DNA of 35,398 nt from a candidate division KSB1 bacterium (GCA_034506335.1 JAPDPR010000041.1:1-35398); one strand, 5' to 3'. Positions 13,276-22,815 are shown, counted from the first letter of the stretch. Made by a program: numbers and translations. The notes: generated by a model not told the origin, from the sequence alone.

Positions 13276-16174
13276 CCACCGCAAGATGAATGCGCTGGTG
13301 GGCGGCGTGGTGGCCTTGGTGGCGTTTCTGACCTACCTCCGTACCATCGCTCCCACGGTGTCTTTCTGGGATTGTGGGGAGTTTATTGCCTGTTCCTACA
13401 TTCTTGGCGTGCCCCATCCGCCTGGCGCGCCGCTTTACATTTTGCTGGGTCGAATATTTTCCATGGTTCCTTTCGCCAGGGACATTGCCTTCAGGGTGAA
13501 TCTAATCTCGGCCATTGCCAGCGCCTTTACGGTTCTGTTCCTCTACTTGATCATCGTGCGGCTGATCGTTTTGTGGCGCGGTGTGCCTCAAAGCAAGCTC
13601 GACAGGCTTCTCCTCTACAGCAGCGGGGCAATTGGGGCGCTTGCTTATGCATTCACCGATTCATTCTGGTTCAATGCCGTGGAGTCAGAGGTCTACGCCG
13701 TCAGCATGCTCTTCACCGCGGCAGTGGTCTGGCTAGCCATGAGGTGGATGGAACACGCCGATGACCCACGCAGTGACCGCTATGTGCTGATGATTGCCTA
13801 CTGCGTGGGATTGGCAATTGGCGTACACTTGCTCAACATCTTGGCCCTTCCTTTCGTCTTCCTCATATTCTACTTTCGGAGGTTCAAGCCTGCTTCCTTC
13901 CAGGAAATGCTCCTCCACCTGGTCGTAGCGGCGGCAATTCTGGGGGCCTGTGCTTTCGTCGGGATGGTCTTCAAGTTCGTTTACGTTGGGCTGGCGCTCT
14001 ACCTGGTGGGGCACTACTTTTACGCACGCGGCAAAATCAGCGAAGCGGGCAAGCGGTATGCACATCTTGCTCTCACCCTTGGCGTGGGCACCTCTGTGTT
14101 TGTGGCCATCTACCCCGGCGTCATCAAGGGCATTCCCTACCTGGCCCAAAAGACCTCGATGGAAGCCCTCTTGATTTTCATCCTCCTCCTTCTTATTGCT
14201 GGAGTGGTGGCAGTAAATGAGCGACGCCGGTGGCTCTCTGTATCGCTGTTGTCGCTTTTTCTCATCGTGCTCGGCTATTCCACCTACACGGCGCTGTACA
14301 TTAGGTCCAACCTCGATCCCGCAATCGACGAAAACGACCCAGAGACGGCTGCGGGAATGGTACGCTACCTGAATCGAGAACAGTATGGCACATGGGGTAT
14401 CCTCCCGCGCAGGTTTCCCAACCTCCCGTATGAATGGGAATTCAGGCAGCGGTACCCCGGCGAGAACTATAAGTTGCACCAGTTCGGCAGACAGATCAGC
14501 TTCTTCTGGAACTATCAACTCAAGAAAATGTACTGGCGCTATTTCGGCTGGCAGTTCATAGGCAAGGGGAACACCCTCGGCAGCGATGGGTACATTGTGG
14601 AGACCATTTCGCTGAGAGGTTTATATGCGTTACCCTTCCTCATCGGGCTGTTTGGGATGGTTCACCACTTTTTCAGGGACTGGAAGCGAGCCCTGGCGGT
14701 GCTGGTGCTGTTCATAATGACTGGGGTGGCGATCGTGGTCTACCTAAACCAGGAGGACCCCCAGCCGCGCGAGCGAGACTATGTCTATGTGGGCTCGTTT
14801 TTCGCGTTCGCCATGTGGATCGGAGTGGGGGTCTCGGCCATTCTGGAGTGGGTTGCCGAGGCCCTGAGGCAACGCAGGATGCGAGAGTTGGCTGTCGCCG
14901 GCACAGCGCTGCTTCTTCTGGTGGCGGGGCCGATCAACCTCTTCGCCTTCAACTTCCACTCCCATGACCGCACCGGTGACTACGTCCCGTACGATTATTC
15001 CTACAACCTGTTGCAGACGTGTGAGCAGAACGCTATCGTCTTCACCAATGGCGACAACGACACCTTCCCGCTGTGGTTCTTGCAGGAGGTGGAGGGTATT
15101 CGCAAAGATGTGCGGGTGGTGAACCTCAGCCTGCTCAATACCGATTGGTACATCAAACAGCTGCGGGACCAGGAGCCTCGTGTCCCAATACGCATGAGTG
15201 ACAGTCAGATCGAAACTCTGCGCCCGATGAGCATGCTGGAGTTGCTCGCTATGAGTGGGCAAATGGGTGACGAGGACCTGGAAAGGCTGCGGCGCAACCC
15301 GCCCAGAAAGGTAAAGGTGAGCATCCCTGTGCCGCCGGAAGCGTACGAAAGGGACAGGGCCGAGCTTGGTGAGTGGGCCCCACCGAGCTCCAGCGGAGAG
15401 GTGGATCGGATAACCTTCGAAGTTCTACCTACGCTAATGGGACAAGGTATTCGCGTCCAAGACTACATGGTGCTACGGATCCTCTATGACAACCAGTGGC
15501 GTAGGCCCGTCTACTTCGCGGTGACGGTCTCCAACGACAACAAGCTGAACCTGTTCAAATACCTGAGGATGGATGGACTGGGCTTCAGGGTGGTCAGCGT
15601 GCCAGGCGATTACCAGGTTGCTGTGGACCGGCTGCGCAAGAACTTGTTCGAGGTCTTTCGCTACCGAAGCCTGCAGGATCCATCCGTCTATTTCACTGAT
15701 AACGTGAAGGGTCTTCTGCAGAACTATCGAGCCGCCTTCTTGCGTTTGGCCACCGAATATGCGCGTGCCCAGCGCTACCCGGACATGGTGGCGACACTGG
15801 AGAAGATGGAGGAGGTGATGCCTGAGGCGGTCATCCCCATCTTGGATGTGAATGCACAGTTGGAGGTCGCCAAGCTCTACTACCTTGGTGGTCGCAAGGA
15901 AGAGTGCGAGAGGCGTCTGAAGAAGCTGGTGGCAGATAATCCCGATTTCGGCATGGCGCACGGTTGGCTGGTCAACCTGTATGAGCAGGAGGGGCGTTAC
16001 ACCGAGGCCGCCGACGTCCTTGCGCGCTGGCAGGATAAGCATCCGGGTGACAGGGAGATAGAAGCCAAGATCAAGGAGCTCCGCCAGAAAGCCGGAGCTG
16101 GTCGCGCAGATACAACGACTGAGAGAGGGGCTAAAGAGCCAGGAGGTGTGACCCAACCCGAGAATAGAGGGTGA
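13268..16174 (+). CDS. DUF2723 (TMEM260-like) membrane glycosyltransferase with TPR tail
   Basis: A 968-residue polytopic GT-C-type protein. The first periplasmic loop has the conserved WDCGEF (Asp35, Glu38) and GVPHPPGAP (His50) signature of the DUF2723 family. About a dozen hydrophobic helices reach residue 570, then comes a large soluble domain. A TPR-like helical repeat region (about 820-950) closes the protein. DUF2723 is related to human TMEM260, a protein O-mannosyltransferase, so a lipid-phosphate-sugar donor and a protein acceptor are likely. A polyprenol-phosphate-mannose synthase gene lies in the same operon (22064). The start is ATG 13268, with GGAGGA 7 nt upstream; a GTG at 13253 in the same frame is less likely. 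Such proteins are frequent in Bacteroidetes and relatives. Confidence 0.9.
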   Translation: MNDHRKMNALVGGVVALVAFLTYLRTIAPTVSFWDCGEFIACSYILGVPHPPGAPLYILLGRIFSMVPFARDIAFRVNLISAIASAFTVLFLYLIIVRLIVLWRGVPQSKLDRLLLYSSGAIGALAYAFTDSFWFNAVESEVYAVSMLFTAAVVWLAMRWMEHADDPRSDRYVLMIAYCVGLAIGVHLLNILALPFVFLIFYFRRFKPASFQEMLLHLVVAAAILGACAFVGMVFKFVYVGLALYLVGHYFYARGKISEAGKRYAHLALTLGVGTSVFVAIYPGVIKGIPYLAQKTSMEALLIFILLLLIAGVVAVNERRRWLSVSLLSLFLIVLGYSTYTALYIRSNLDPAIDENDPETAAGMVRYLNREQYGTWGILPRRFPNLPYEWEFRQRYPGENYKLHQFGRQISFFWNYQLKKMYWRYFGWQFIGKGNTLGSDGYIVETISLRGLYALPFLIGLFGMVHHFFRDWKRALAVLVLFIMTGVAIVVYLNQEDPQPRERDYVYVGSFFAFAMWIGVGVSAILEWVAEALRQRRMRELAVAGTALLLLVAGPINLFAFNFHSHDRTGDYVPYDYSYNLLQTCEQNAIVFTNGDNDTFPLWFLQEVEGIRKDVRVVNLSLLNTDWYIKQLRDQEPRVPIRMSDSQIETLRPMSMLELLAMSGQMGDEDLERLRRNPPRKVKVSIPVPPEAYERDRAELGEWAPPSSSGEVDRITFEVLPTLMGQGIRVQDYMVLRILYDNQWRRPVYFAVTVSNDNKLNLFKYLRMDGLGFRVVSVPGDYQVAVDRLRKNLFEVFRYRSLQDPSVYFTDNVKGLLQNYRAAFLRLATEYARAQRYPDMVATLEKMEEVMPEAVIPILDVNAQLEVAKLYYLGGRKEECERRLKKLVADNPDFGMAHGWLVNLYEQEGRYTEAADVLARWQDKHPGDREIEAKIKELRQKAGAGRADTTTERGAKEPGGVTQPENRG

Positions 16175-16181
16175 GGTTCCT

Positions 16182-17216
16182 GTGACCGAGCCAAGCCCGG
16201 GCGGCAGTCTGCGGCGGGTGGCCATCACCGCGCTCAAGGTGCTGGTCAGTGCCGCGCTGGTTGCGCTTATCATCTGGCGTATCGGCCTCGACCGTTTGCG
16301 GGAGAGCTTGAGCGGCGTAAACCCTTGGTGGCTTGGCGCGGCAGCGGTGGTGTTCACTGCGAGCAACCTGCTGGGAGCGGTGCAGTGGGCAATGCTGCTC
16401 CGCGCGAGGGGTATTGGCCTGTCCCTTCGCCAAGTGGTAGGCTACTACTTTGTGGGCCTCTTTCTCAATAACTTTCTTATCGGCTACGTCGGTGGCGACG
16501 CCTTTAGGGTCTTTGACGCGGCGCGGGCCTCAGGAAATACGGCGGGAGCTGTTTCTTCTGTGCTGTTTGATCGCCTGGTCGGCTTTGCCACCTTGACCTC
16601 AGTGGCGGTTGTGGCCGCCGTGGCATGGCATCACTATTCAGGCCATGCCACCTCCCTGACGATCGCCGGTGGGGTCTTGATTCTGTGGGTGCTTGTGTTG
16701 CTGTTCTTCTTCAGCAGGAGATTTGCGCGTCCGATAGTCTACGTGTTCAATCGGGTGCTGCCCCTGGGCTTGAAGAACAGGGCAAAGCAGGTTTACGACC
16801 AGGTGAATGAGTATCGTCACCAGCGCGCCCTGTTAGGCCAGGTGCTGGGCTTGTCGCTCGTTGTGCAATTGCTGCGGATTGGGGTTCACTACTTGACAGC
16901 GTTGGCGTTGGGCGTACGGGTGAGTTTTGCTTTTTTCCTGGTGTTTGTGCCCATCATTGCGTTCTTGGCAAGCTTGCCAATTTCCGTGGGGGGCATCGGC
17001 GTGCGGGAACAAAGCGGTGTGCTGTTGTTCACTCGAGTGGGGGTACCCGAGGCGGCTGCGGTCGCCATGCAGTTTCTCGCTTACTTGGTAGGAGTGATTG
17101 CGACCGTCCCTGGGGGGGTGATCCTATCTTTGCGCAGGGAACAGAGCCGTGCCGCGGCACAGGCCGGGCGGTGGCGACCTTCGGCTGCGGCACCGAGCGC
17201 AGAGGAAAGGAGGTAG
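16182..17216 (+). CDS. lysylphosphatidylglycerol synthase TM-region (UPF0104) family protein
   Basis: A 344-residue integral membrane protein with about eight hydrophobic helices. It has the family hallmarks FLIGYVGGDAFRVFDAAR and LPISVGGIGVREQSG. It lacks the soluble aminoacyl-transferase half of MprF, so it is the membrane part only, a group implicated in flipping or transferring lipid-linked substrates (for example AglD-type proteins in archaeal glycosylation). Its place between glycosyltransferases favours a role with lipid-linked sugars. The start is GTG 16182, 7 nt after the previous stop, with GAGG upstream. The last 20 residues are polar and Arg-rich. Confidence 0.87.
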   Translation: MTEPSPGGSLRRVAITALKVLVSAALVALIIWRIGLDRLRESLSGVNPWWLGAAAVVFTASNLLGAVQWAMLLRARGIGLSLRQVVGYYFVGLFLNNFLIGYVGGDAFRVFDAARASGNTAGAVSSVLFDRLVGFATLTSVAVVAAVAWHHYSGHATSLTIAGGVLILWVLVLLFFFSRRFARPIVYVFNRVLPLGLKNRAKQVYDQVNEYRHQRALLGQVLGLSLVVQLLRIGVHYLTALALGVRVSFAFFLVFVPIIAFLASLPISVGGIGVREQSGVLLFTRVGVPEAAAVAMQFLAYLVGVIATVPGGVILSLRREQSRAAAQAGRWRPSAAAPSAEERR

Positions 17217-17218
17217 CG

Positions 17219-18253
17219 ATGCACAAACGCATAGCTCAGGGCTTGTTGATCGCACTTCTGCCTGCTCTCTTGGCCGTGCAGCAGGGGTGCGGCACAAAAA
17301 AGCCAGGGTACGGCTCCGAGGATTTGCTCATCGTCTTGGCCGATTCCACTGAGTGGCTCGCGGTGGAAGGAACGGTGAGGGCCGCCCTCGAGCGCACCGT
17401 GTACACACCTCAGCCCGAGTCCTATTTGCGCGTGCGGTGGGTATCACCAGAGAACTGGGGCACTTTCAGGCGCTATCACACGTTCTTGGTGGTAGGCACG
17501 CTCTCCGGAAGTCCGGTCATGCAATCCCTCTTCGGCAGGATGTTGTCGCCGAACGACCTCCGTCGGGTGGAGCAGGACAGCAGCTTTCTCTTCAAAAAGG
17601 AAAACCCGTGGGCGCTGGATCAGTTGCTGCTGGTCGTTGTGGCCAATGATACCTCAACCTTGAGCAAAAGGATATCCGAAAACGCCGACCGCCTCCACAG
17701 CCTGGTTATGGAACATGTTCGGAAAGTGATGACCAAACAGATGTTTGGAAAACATGAGCAGAAGGCAGTGGAGGAGGAGCTGATGCGCAAGTACGGGTGG
17801 GCGGTGCGTGTGCAGCACGACTATCATTTGCTGGAAAAGGCGAGCGATCGCATCGTTTGGCTCCGGCGCATCCCTCCTGAGAGGTGGTTCCTTGTGCACT
17901 GGGAGGACAGCGATGACCCCTCGGTGTTGACGCCGGGTTGGTGTCTGAAGAAGCGGAAGTGGATTGGCGAGAGCTTTTACACTGGGGAGCGCATTGTCGA
18001 AGGGTATACCACCTGGCAATGGGTGGATTTCAACGGACGTCGTGCTATAGAAATGTGGGGCCTTTGGGATGACTCGGTAAAGGTGGTGGGCGGTCCATTT
18101 CACCTTTACGGCTTTTATGATGAGCCCACTGGCAGGCTGTTTGTGATTGACATGGCGTGCTTCGCGCCAGGCGAGCGGAAGATGCCCTTCATGCGGCAGA
18201 TGGATGTGATGGCTCGTACGTTCCATACAAGGGGTCGTCGAGTAAGCGGGTGA
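17219..18253 (+). CDS. DUF4837-type lipoprotein
   Basis: A 344-residue predicted lipoprotein. The N-terminal helix (LLIALLPALLA) ends at a Cys in VQQGCGTKK, a loose lipobox with Gln at -3. The mature part begins with a strand like DLLIVLADSTEWLAVEG and contains two related halves of mixed alpha/beta character, with Trp-rich strands near the end. This fits DUF4837, a family of unknown function mostly found in Bacteroidetes. No catalytic motif is seen. ATG 17219 is chosen because AAAGGAGG lies just upstream and the signal peptide starts here. It follows the flippase-like gene after 2 nt and is probably periplasmic and membrane-anchored. Confidence 0.72.
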   Translation: MHKRIAQGLLIALLPALLAVQQGCGTKKPGYGSEDLLIVLADSTEWLAVEGTVRAALERTVYTPQPESYLRVRWVSPENWGTFRRYHTFLVVGTLSGSPVMQSLFGRMLSPNDLRRVEQDSSFLFKKENPWALDQLLLVVVANDTSTLSKRISENADRLHSLVMEHVRKVMTKQMFGKHEQKAVEEELMRKYGWAVRVQHDYHLLEKASDRIVWLRRIPPERWFLVHWEDSDDPSVLTPGWCLKKRKWIGESFYTGERIVEGYTTWQWVDFNGRRAIEMWGLWDDSVKVVGGPFHLYGFYDEPTGRLFVIDMACFAPGERKMPFMRQMDVMARTFHTRGRRVSG

Positions 18254-18257
18254 CGCC

Positions 18258-18749
18258 ATGGACAAACCAGGAACTGGGAGGGCCAAGGTGGCTATTGTCA
18301 TGGGGAGCGAATCGGACCGGGAGACAATGCGTGCGGCTGAGGCGGCACTTGCATATTTCCAGGTCCCCTTCGAGACCCTTGTCCTTTCCGCACATCGCAC
18401 CCCGGATGCGACGGCGGAGTTTGCCAAGAGTGCCGCGTCGCGTGGCTTCGCGGTAGTGATTGCCGCCGCAGGCATGGCCGCGCACCTTCCCGGAGTGATG
18501 GCTGCGCACACGACTTTGCCCGTCATCGGCGTCCCTCTGGACTCCTCGCCGCTGCGGGGCGTGGACGCCCTGTACTCGATTGTCCAGATGCCTAGTGGGG
18601 TACCGGTCGCCACCGTGGGCATTGGGGCAGCGGCAAACGCAGCGCTTCTCGCGGTGCAAATATTGGCTGTGACGGACCCAGCGTTGGCAGAGGCGTTGGC
18701 GCAGTTCAAGCGGTCAGGATGTAGGTTGCCCACGCAACGTCAGACATAG
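18258..18749 (+). CDS. purE: N5-carboxyaminoimidazole ribonucleotide mutase (PurE class I)
   Basis: A 163-residue cytoplasmic enzyme of purine synthesis that converts N5-CAIR to CAIR. Motifs are MGSESDRETM (14-24), SAHRTP (44-49) with the catalytic His, and AAAGMAAHLPGVMAAHT. The length is typical for class I PurE. No purK gene lies next to it. It is embedded in a surface-glycan operon and followed by a purine permease, so the two purine genes may be a sub-unit of the operon. It starts 4 nt after the lipoprotein stop with no strong Shine-Dalgarno sequence of its own. Confidence 0.95.
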   Translation: MDKPGTGRAKVAIVMGSESDRETMRAAEAALAYFQVPFETLVLSAHRTPDATAEFAKSAASRGFAVVIAAAGMAAHLPGVMAAHTTLPVIGVPLDSSPLRGVDALYSIVQMPSGVPVATVGIGAAANAALLAVQILAVTDPALAEALAQFKRSGCRLPTQRQT

Positions 18750-18769
18750 CCGGACAAGGAGGAGGTGCA

Positions 18770-20107
18770 ATGCGCCGTTACTTCAAGTTTGAAGAGCTGG
18801 GCACCAACTATCGCACAGAGATCTTAGCCGGCGCCACCACCTTCATTACTATGGCTTACATCGTGGTGGTGAACCCCCTGATCTTGCAGGGAGCGGGGAT
18901 CCCAGTGGGCCCGAGTACTGTGGCGACCATCATTGCTGCTTTCGTCGGCACGCTCCTCATGGGCCTGTATGCTCGTCGGCCGTTTGCCATCGCGCCCTAC
19001 ATGGGGGAGAACGCATTCATCGCCGTGACGGTCGTGGGCACACTTGGCTTCACTTGGCAAGAAGGATTGGCAGCGATTTTCATCGGCGGAGTCCTTTTCG
19101 TCGCCATTACCCTCCTGAAGCTGCGAAGCTGGCTTGCAATGGCTGCCTCGGAGAGCATGAAGTACAGTTTCGTGGTGGGAATAGGCTTGTTTCTGACCTT
19201 CATCGGCCTGAGCGACATGGGTCTGGTCCAGGCCGGTATGCTGGGCGGTCCACCGGTTCAGCTCGGTGACGTAACTAGCCCCTCTGCAGTCCTCGGGGTG
19301 GTGGGACTGCTCCTCATGGCAGCCCTGATGACACTGGGCGTCCGCGGGAGTATCCTGATTTCGGTAGTGGCGGTGACGCTGCTCGCCAACCTCCTGGTGC
19401 GCATCTTCGGGGTTTCCATCCCTTCGTTTACGCCCTTGAGCGGGATGCCTATCGGGTTGCCCCCTGATCCGACGCCGATCATGTTCAAATTGGACTTTGG
19501 GCGCGTCTTTACGTGGGGCTTTGTGCCGGTCTTGCTTGTCGTCTTCCTCATGGATTTCCTGGACACCATGGCGACGCTCATTGGGGTATCGGCGCGTGCC
19601 GGGTTCTTGGACGAGCAGGGCAATTTGCCGGAAATAGAGAAGCCGATGCTGGCTGACGCCATTGCCACTGTGGTTGGTGCGTTGTGCGGCACAACGACCA
19701 CAGGGACTTATATTGAATCGGCGGCTGGGATTGAGGAGGGCGGCAAGTCCGGGTTTGCTTCCGTGGTCACCGCTTTCCTTTTCCTGTTGACTCTCTTTTT
19801 CGTCAAATTCGTGGAAGCTGTGCCGCCGTTTGCGTACGGTCCGGCCCTGGTCATGGTCGGCATGATGATGATGAAGCCTGTCACCAAGATAAACTTCGAT
19901 GACGTGACAGAGTTGATCCCGTCGTTCGCAGTCATTGTGCTCATGAGCTTCACCTACAACATGGGCGTGGGGATGACAGCGGGTTTTGTGCTCTACCCCA
20001 TTGTTAAGGCAGTGGCTGGCCGGGTGCGCGAAGTGAGTCCGCCTATGTGGGTGCTGAGTGCTCTGTCACTGCTGTTCTACGTGTTTCACTACTTTTTGAA
20101 GGGGTAG
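18770..20107 (+). CDS. NCS2-family purine permease (AzgA/PbuG-like)
   Basis: A 445-residue inner-membrane transporter with about 12 helices. The N-terminus (EELGTNYRTEILAGATTFITM) and the signature ENAFIAVTV are characteristic of the AzgA subgroup that imports hypoxanthine, guanine or adenine by proton symport. The TTTGTYIESAAGIEEGGKSG segment is the conserved substrate-binding loop. A strong GGAGGAGG lies just before the ATG. Its position after purE supports a purine substrate. Confidence 0.92.
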   Translation: MRRYFKFEELGTNYRTEILAGATTFITMAYIVVVNPLILQGAGIPVGPSTVATIIAAFVGTLLMGLYARRPFAIAPYMGENAFIAVTVVGTLGFTWQEGLAAIFIGGVLFVAITLLKLRSWLAMAASESMKYSFVVGIGLFLTFIGLSDMGLVQAGMLGGPPVQLGDVTSPSAVLGVVGLLLMAALMTLGVRGSILISVVAVTLLANLLVRIFGVSIPSFTPLSGMPIGLPPDPTPIMFKLDFGRVFTWGFVPVLLVVFLMDFLDTMATLIGVSARAGFLDEQGNLPEIEKPMLADAIATVVGALCGTTTTGTYIESAAGIEEGGKSGFASVVTAFLFLLTLFFVKFVEAVPPFAYGPALVMVGMMMMKPVTKINFDDVTELIPSFAVIVLMSFTYNMGVGMTAGFVLYPIVKAVAGRVREVSPPMWVLSALSLLFYVFHYFLKG

Positions 20108-20141
20108 CCCAGCGCGTGACATAACCTTTGCAGGAGAGTTG

Positions 20142-21122
20142 ATGGAGGGAACTGGGACGAAGGATAAGACAATCGGCGTCATTGGCACTTTCGTGAGCGA
20201 CCTCATTGAGCCGTATGGAGGCACTCCGACGCGAAGCCTTGGTGGCATCTACTACACCGTGACGTATCTGGCGGCAATGTTCGACAAAGGGTGGACGATA
20301 CGTCCCGTGGCGAGGGTAGGAGCAGACATTTACGAACGGGTAGTGGCCAGCTGTGCGCGACACGCCCAGGTCGATGTCAGCCAGCTACATCTGGAGGAGC
20401 GGCCTAACACGCAGGTCCGCCTCACGTACCTGACCGAGAACGTCCGGCAGGAGGTGACCACTGAACCGATGGCGCCACTTTCATGGGACCAGGTGCAAGG
20501 GGTGGTCGATGCCGACGTCGTCTTGGTTAACTTTATCACCGGCGAAGAGCTGAGTCCCACCTCCTTCGCGAGCCTTTCGGAGAAGGCCAAGGGTTTGATC
20601 TACACAGATTACCACAGCCTGGCGTGGGCGCGGGATGCTTCCGGCAGGCGCTCGTTGTGGAAAAACCCGCATTGGGAGCTGTACGTGTCGTGCGCGGACA
20701 TCGTCCAAATGAACGAACATGAAGCCGCTTCGTTGATGGAGATTTCGCCGCCCCTGCCCCTCCAGGCCCTGCGTGAGCTCGCGCGGCAGGTGCTGCAAGG
20801 CAGAGCAAGGATGGTCTTGGTGACGCTTGCCGAACGAGGCGCCTTTGTGGGAGAGCGGACAGGGACAGGTATCCGGTCCGATTTGGTGCCCGCCTGGCCA
20901 GTAGAACGTGTGGTGGACCCCACCGGCTGCGGCGACGCTTTTGCCGCCGCCTTCTTGCGCCACTACTTGGCAAACAGCGATACGCGCGCTGCGGTTGAAT
21001 TCGCCAACAGGGTTGCCAGCATCAATTGCACACTTCTGGGGGCAGAGAACATTGAGGCCATGAAACGGGAATTGGCCCAAATCGAGAGCGGGGGAAGATG
21101 CGGCAAGGAAAGGAGTACGTGA
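20142..21122 (+). CDS. PfkB-family carbohydrate/nucleoside kinase
   Basis: A 326-residue ribokinase-fold protein. It shows an N-terminal GVIGTFVSDLI strand, a GGIYYTVTYLA substrate loop and the C-terminal DPTGCGDAFAAAF anion hole with the catalytic Asp. The sugar-binding part is unlike ribokinase or fructokinase that I recognise, so the substrate is open. ATG 20142 has AGGAGAG about 5 nt upstream; a TTG codon directly before it is in frame. It lies between the purine permease and the RmlD-like gene, so either nucleoside salvage or sugar activation would fit. Confidence 0.88.
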   Translation: MEGTGTKDKTIGVIGTFVSDLIEPYGGTPTRSLGGIYYTVTYLAAMFDKGWTIRPVARVGADIYERVVASCARHAQVDVSQLHLEERPNTQVRLTYLTENVRQEVTTEPMAPLSWDQVQGVVDADVVLVNFITGEELSPTSFASLSEKAKGLIYTDYHSLAWARDASGRRSLWKNPHWELYVSCADIVQMNEHEAASLMEISPPLPLQALRELARQVLQGRARMVLVTLAERGAFVGERTGTGIRSDLVPAWPVERVVDPTGCGDAFAAAFLRHYLANSDTRAAVEFANRVASINCTLLGAENIEAMKRELAQIESGGRCGKERST

Positions 21123-21123
21123 G

Positions 21124-22056
21124 GTGAGGGTACTGCTTACAGGGTGTAACGGCTTGTTGGGGCAGAACCTGGTGGCACACAGGCCGCCGCAGGTGGATCT
21201 CGTAGGTGTGGACCTGGCGGACACATTCTACGGGACTGGGAGCATAGGGCGGTATGAGCGGTTGGACCTGCGTGACCGCACTGCGACGAAGGCTCTGGTG
21301 GCGGCATTCAAACCGACCTGGATTGTTCACACTGCCGGCTACAACAATGTCGACGGGGCCGAGACAGAAAAGGAAGCCTGCTGGCAGGGCAACGTGGTGG
21401 CCACCGAGAACTTGATAAGGGCTGCAGAGAGCTCCGGCGCGCACGTCCTCCACCTTTCCACCGACTATGTGTTCGATGGCGCAAAGGGACCTTATCGAGA
21501 AGAGGCGCGTCCAAACCCGTTGGGCTACTATGGCAAGTCGAAGCTGGCGGCTGAGAATGTGGTAAAAGGGAGCGCAGTACCCTATCTGATCGTGCGCACC
21601 ATGGTACTCTACGGCTATGCCGAACGTGCACGCGAGAACTTTGCCACCTGGCTTCTGAAAAAGCTGAAGGCGGGCGAGGAGGTCAAAGTAGTCACTGACC
21701 AGCTGGGCAATACGACCCTTGCCAGCGAGTTAGCGCAGGCCCTCTGGACCATGGTGCTGCAGGATGCCAGCGGGGTCTACCACATAGCAGGCAAAGAGAT
21801 CGTGAGTCGCTACGAGTTTGCCATGGACCTGGCGCAAGTTTTTGCCCTTGACGGTTCCTTGATCAGGCCGGTGCGGACAGCGGAGTTGGGCCAGGCGGCA
21901 CCTCGCCCCTTGCGATCGGGGCTGATTGTGGACAAGGCGCGTGAGGAATTTGGGGTAGAACTCTCAGCCACAAAGGAGGCCTTGCAGCGTTTCAAGGAAG
22001 AATTGAGGGCAGCTGGTTCCCCGCTGGTGGACGATCGAGACATCGAAACTGCATAG
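21124..22056 (+). CDS. RmlD-like NAD(P)-dependent sugar reductase
   Basis: A 310-residue short-chain dehydrogenase of the extended RmlD type. Motifs are TGCNGLLGQ (6-14, dinucleotide binding), STDYVFDG (112-119) and the catalytic YGKSK with Tyr136 and Lys140. RmlD makes dTDP-L-rhamnose, but rmlA, rmlB and rmlC are not in the window, so other 4-keto-sugar reductions, or a role as a MAT2B-like protein, cannot be excluded. The start is GTG 21124, one base after the previous stop, with AGGAG about 8 nt upstream. The last 20 residues are polar. Confidence 0.87.
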   Translation: MRVLLTGCNGLLGQNLVAHRPPQVDLVGVDLADTFYGTGSIGRYERLDLRDRTATKALVAAFKPTWIVHTAGYNNVDGAETEKEACWQGNVVATENLIRAAESSGAHVLHLSTDYVFDGAKGPYREEARPNPLGYYGKSKLAAENVVKGSAVPYLIVRTMVLYGYAERARENFATWLLKKLKAGEEVKVVTDQLGNTTLASELAQALWTMVLQDASGVYHIAGKEIVSRYEFAMDLAQVFALDGSLIRPVRTAELGQAAPRPLRSGLIVDKAREEFGVELSATKEALQRFKEELRAAGSPLVDDRDIETA

Positions 22057-22063
22057 GGCACGC

Positions 22064-22783
22064 ATGCGCGTCCTGGTGGTCATCCCTACGTACAATGAAG
22101 CGGACAACATTAGCCGGCTGGTGCCCGCAGTGTTGGCTGCAACACCTCCAGGCACTGAGGTGTTGGTTGTGGACGATGCGTCCCCCGACGGGACGGGCGA
22201 GCTCATCAGGCAACTCGCCGAGAAGGACCGACGCATCCACCTTCTGGAGCGCGACCGGAAGCTGGGCCTGGGCAGTGCTTATGTGGAGGGGTTCAAGTAT
22301 GCGCTAAGGGGCGACTACGACTTTGTGGTGGAGATGGATGCGGACTTTTCCCATGAACCGCGCGAGATTAAGCTTCTCCTGGAGAGGGCGCAAGGCGGCT
22401 GTGACCTGGTGATCGGCTCCCGCTACGTGGATGGCATCACCGTGATTCGCTGGCCTTTGAAGCGGCTGGTGCTGAGTATCGGTGCGAGCAAGTACGTGCG
22501 TGCCGTCACCGGGCTGAAAATCCATGATTGCACCAGTGGCTTCAAATGCTTTCGCCGCCGTGTGTTAGAAGCGATCGACCTGGACGCTATCCACTCAGAC
22601 GGTTACTCCTTTCAAATTGAGATGTCCTTCAAAGCCCATAGGAAGGGCTTCAAGCTTTGTGAAGTGCCCATAACCTTTGTCGAGCGGCGCAGTGGCATTT
22701 CCAAGATGTCCCGCAAGATTGTTTATGAGGCAGTGTGGATGGTCTGGAAGCTGCGCTTCTACGACCTCATCGGCAAGTTATGA
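22064..22783 (+). CDS. polyprenol-phosphate mannose synthase (DPM1-like GT2)
   Basis: A 239-residue inverting GT-A enzyme without membrane helices. It has VVIPTYNEADN at the start, VVDDASPDGT, the metal-binding DAD at 92-94 in EMDADFSHEP, and the GSRYVDG and SGFKCF segments that set DPM1/Ppm1 apart from other GT2 families. It transfers mannose (sometimes glucose) from a nucleotide donor to polyprenyl phosphate at the cytoplasmic face, making the donor used by GT-C enzymes. The DUF2723 protein of the same operon is a plausible user. It is the last gene before the operon terminator. Confidence 0.92.
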   Translation: MRVLVVIPTYNEADNISRLVPAVLAATPPGTEVLVVDDASPDGTGELIRQLAEKDRRIHLLERDRKLGLGSAYVEGFKYALRGDYDFVVEMDADFSHEPREIKLLLERAQGGCDLVIGSRYVDGITVIRWPLKRLVLSIGASKYVRAVTGLKIHDCTSGFKCFRRRVLEAIDLDAIHSDGYSFQIEMSFKAHRKGFKLCEVPITFVERRSGISKMSRKIVYEAVWMVWKLRFYDLIGKL

Positions 22784-22815
22784 CCGCTGCTGGCCACAGC
22801 ATCCAGGCGGAAGAG

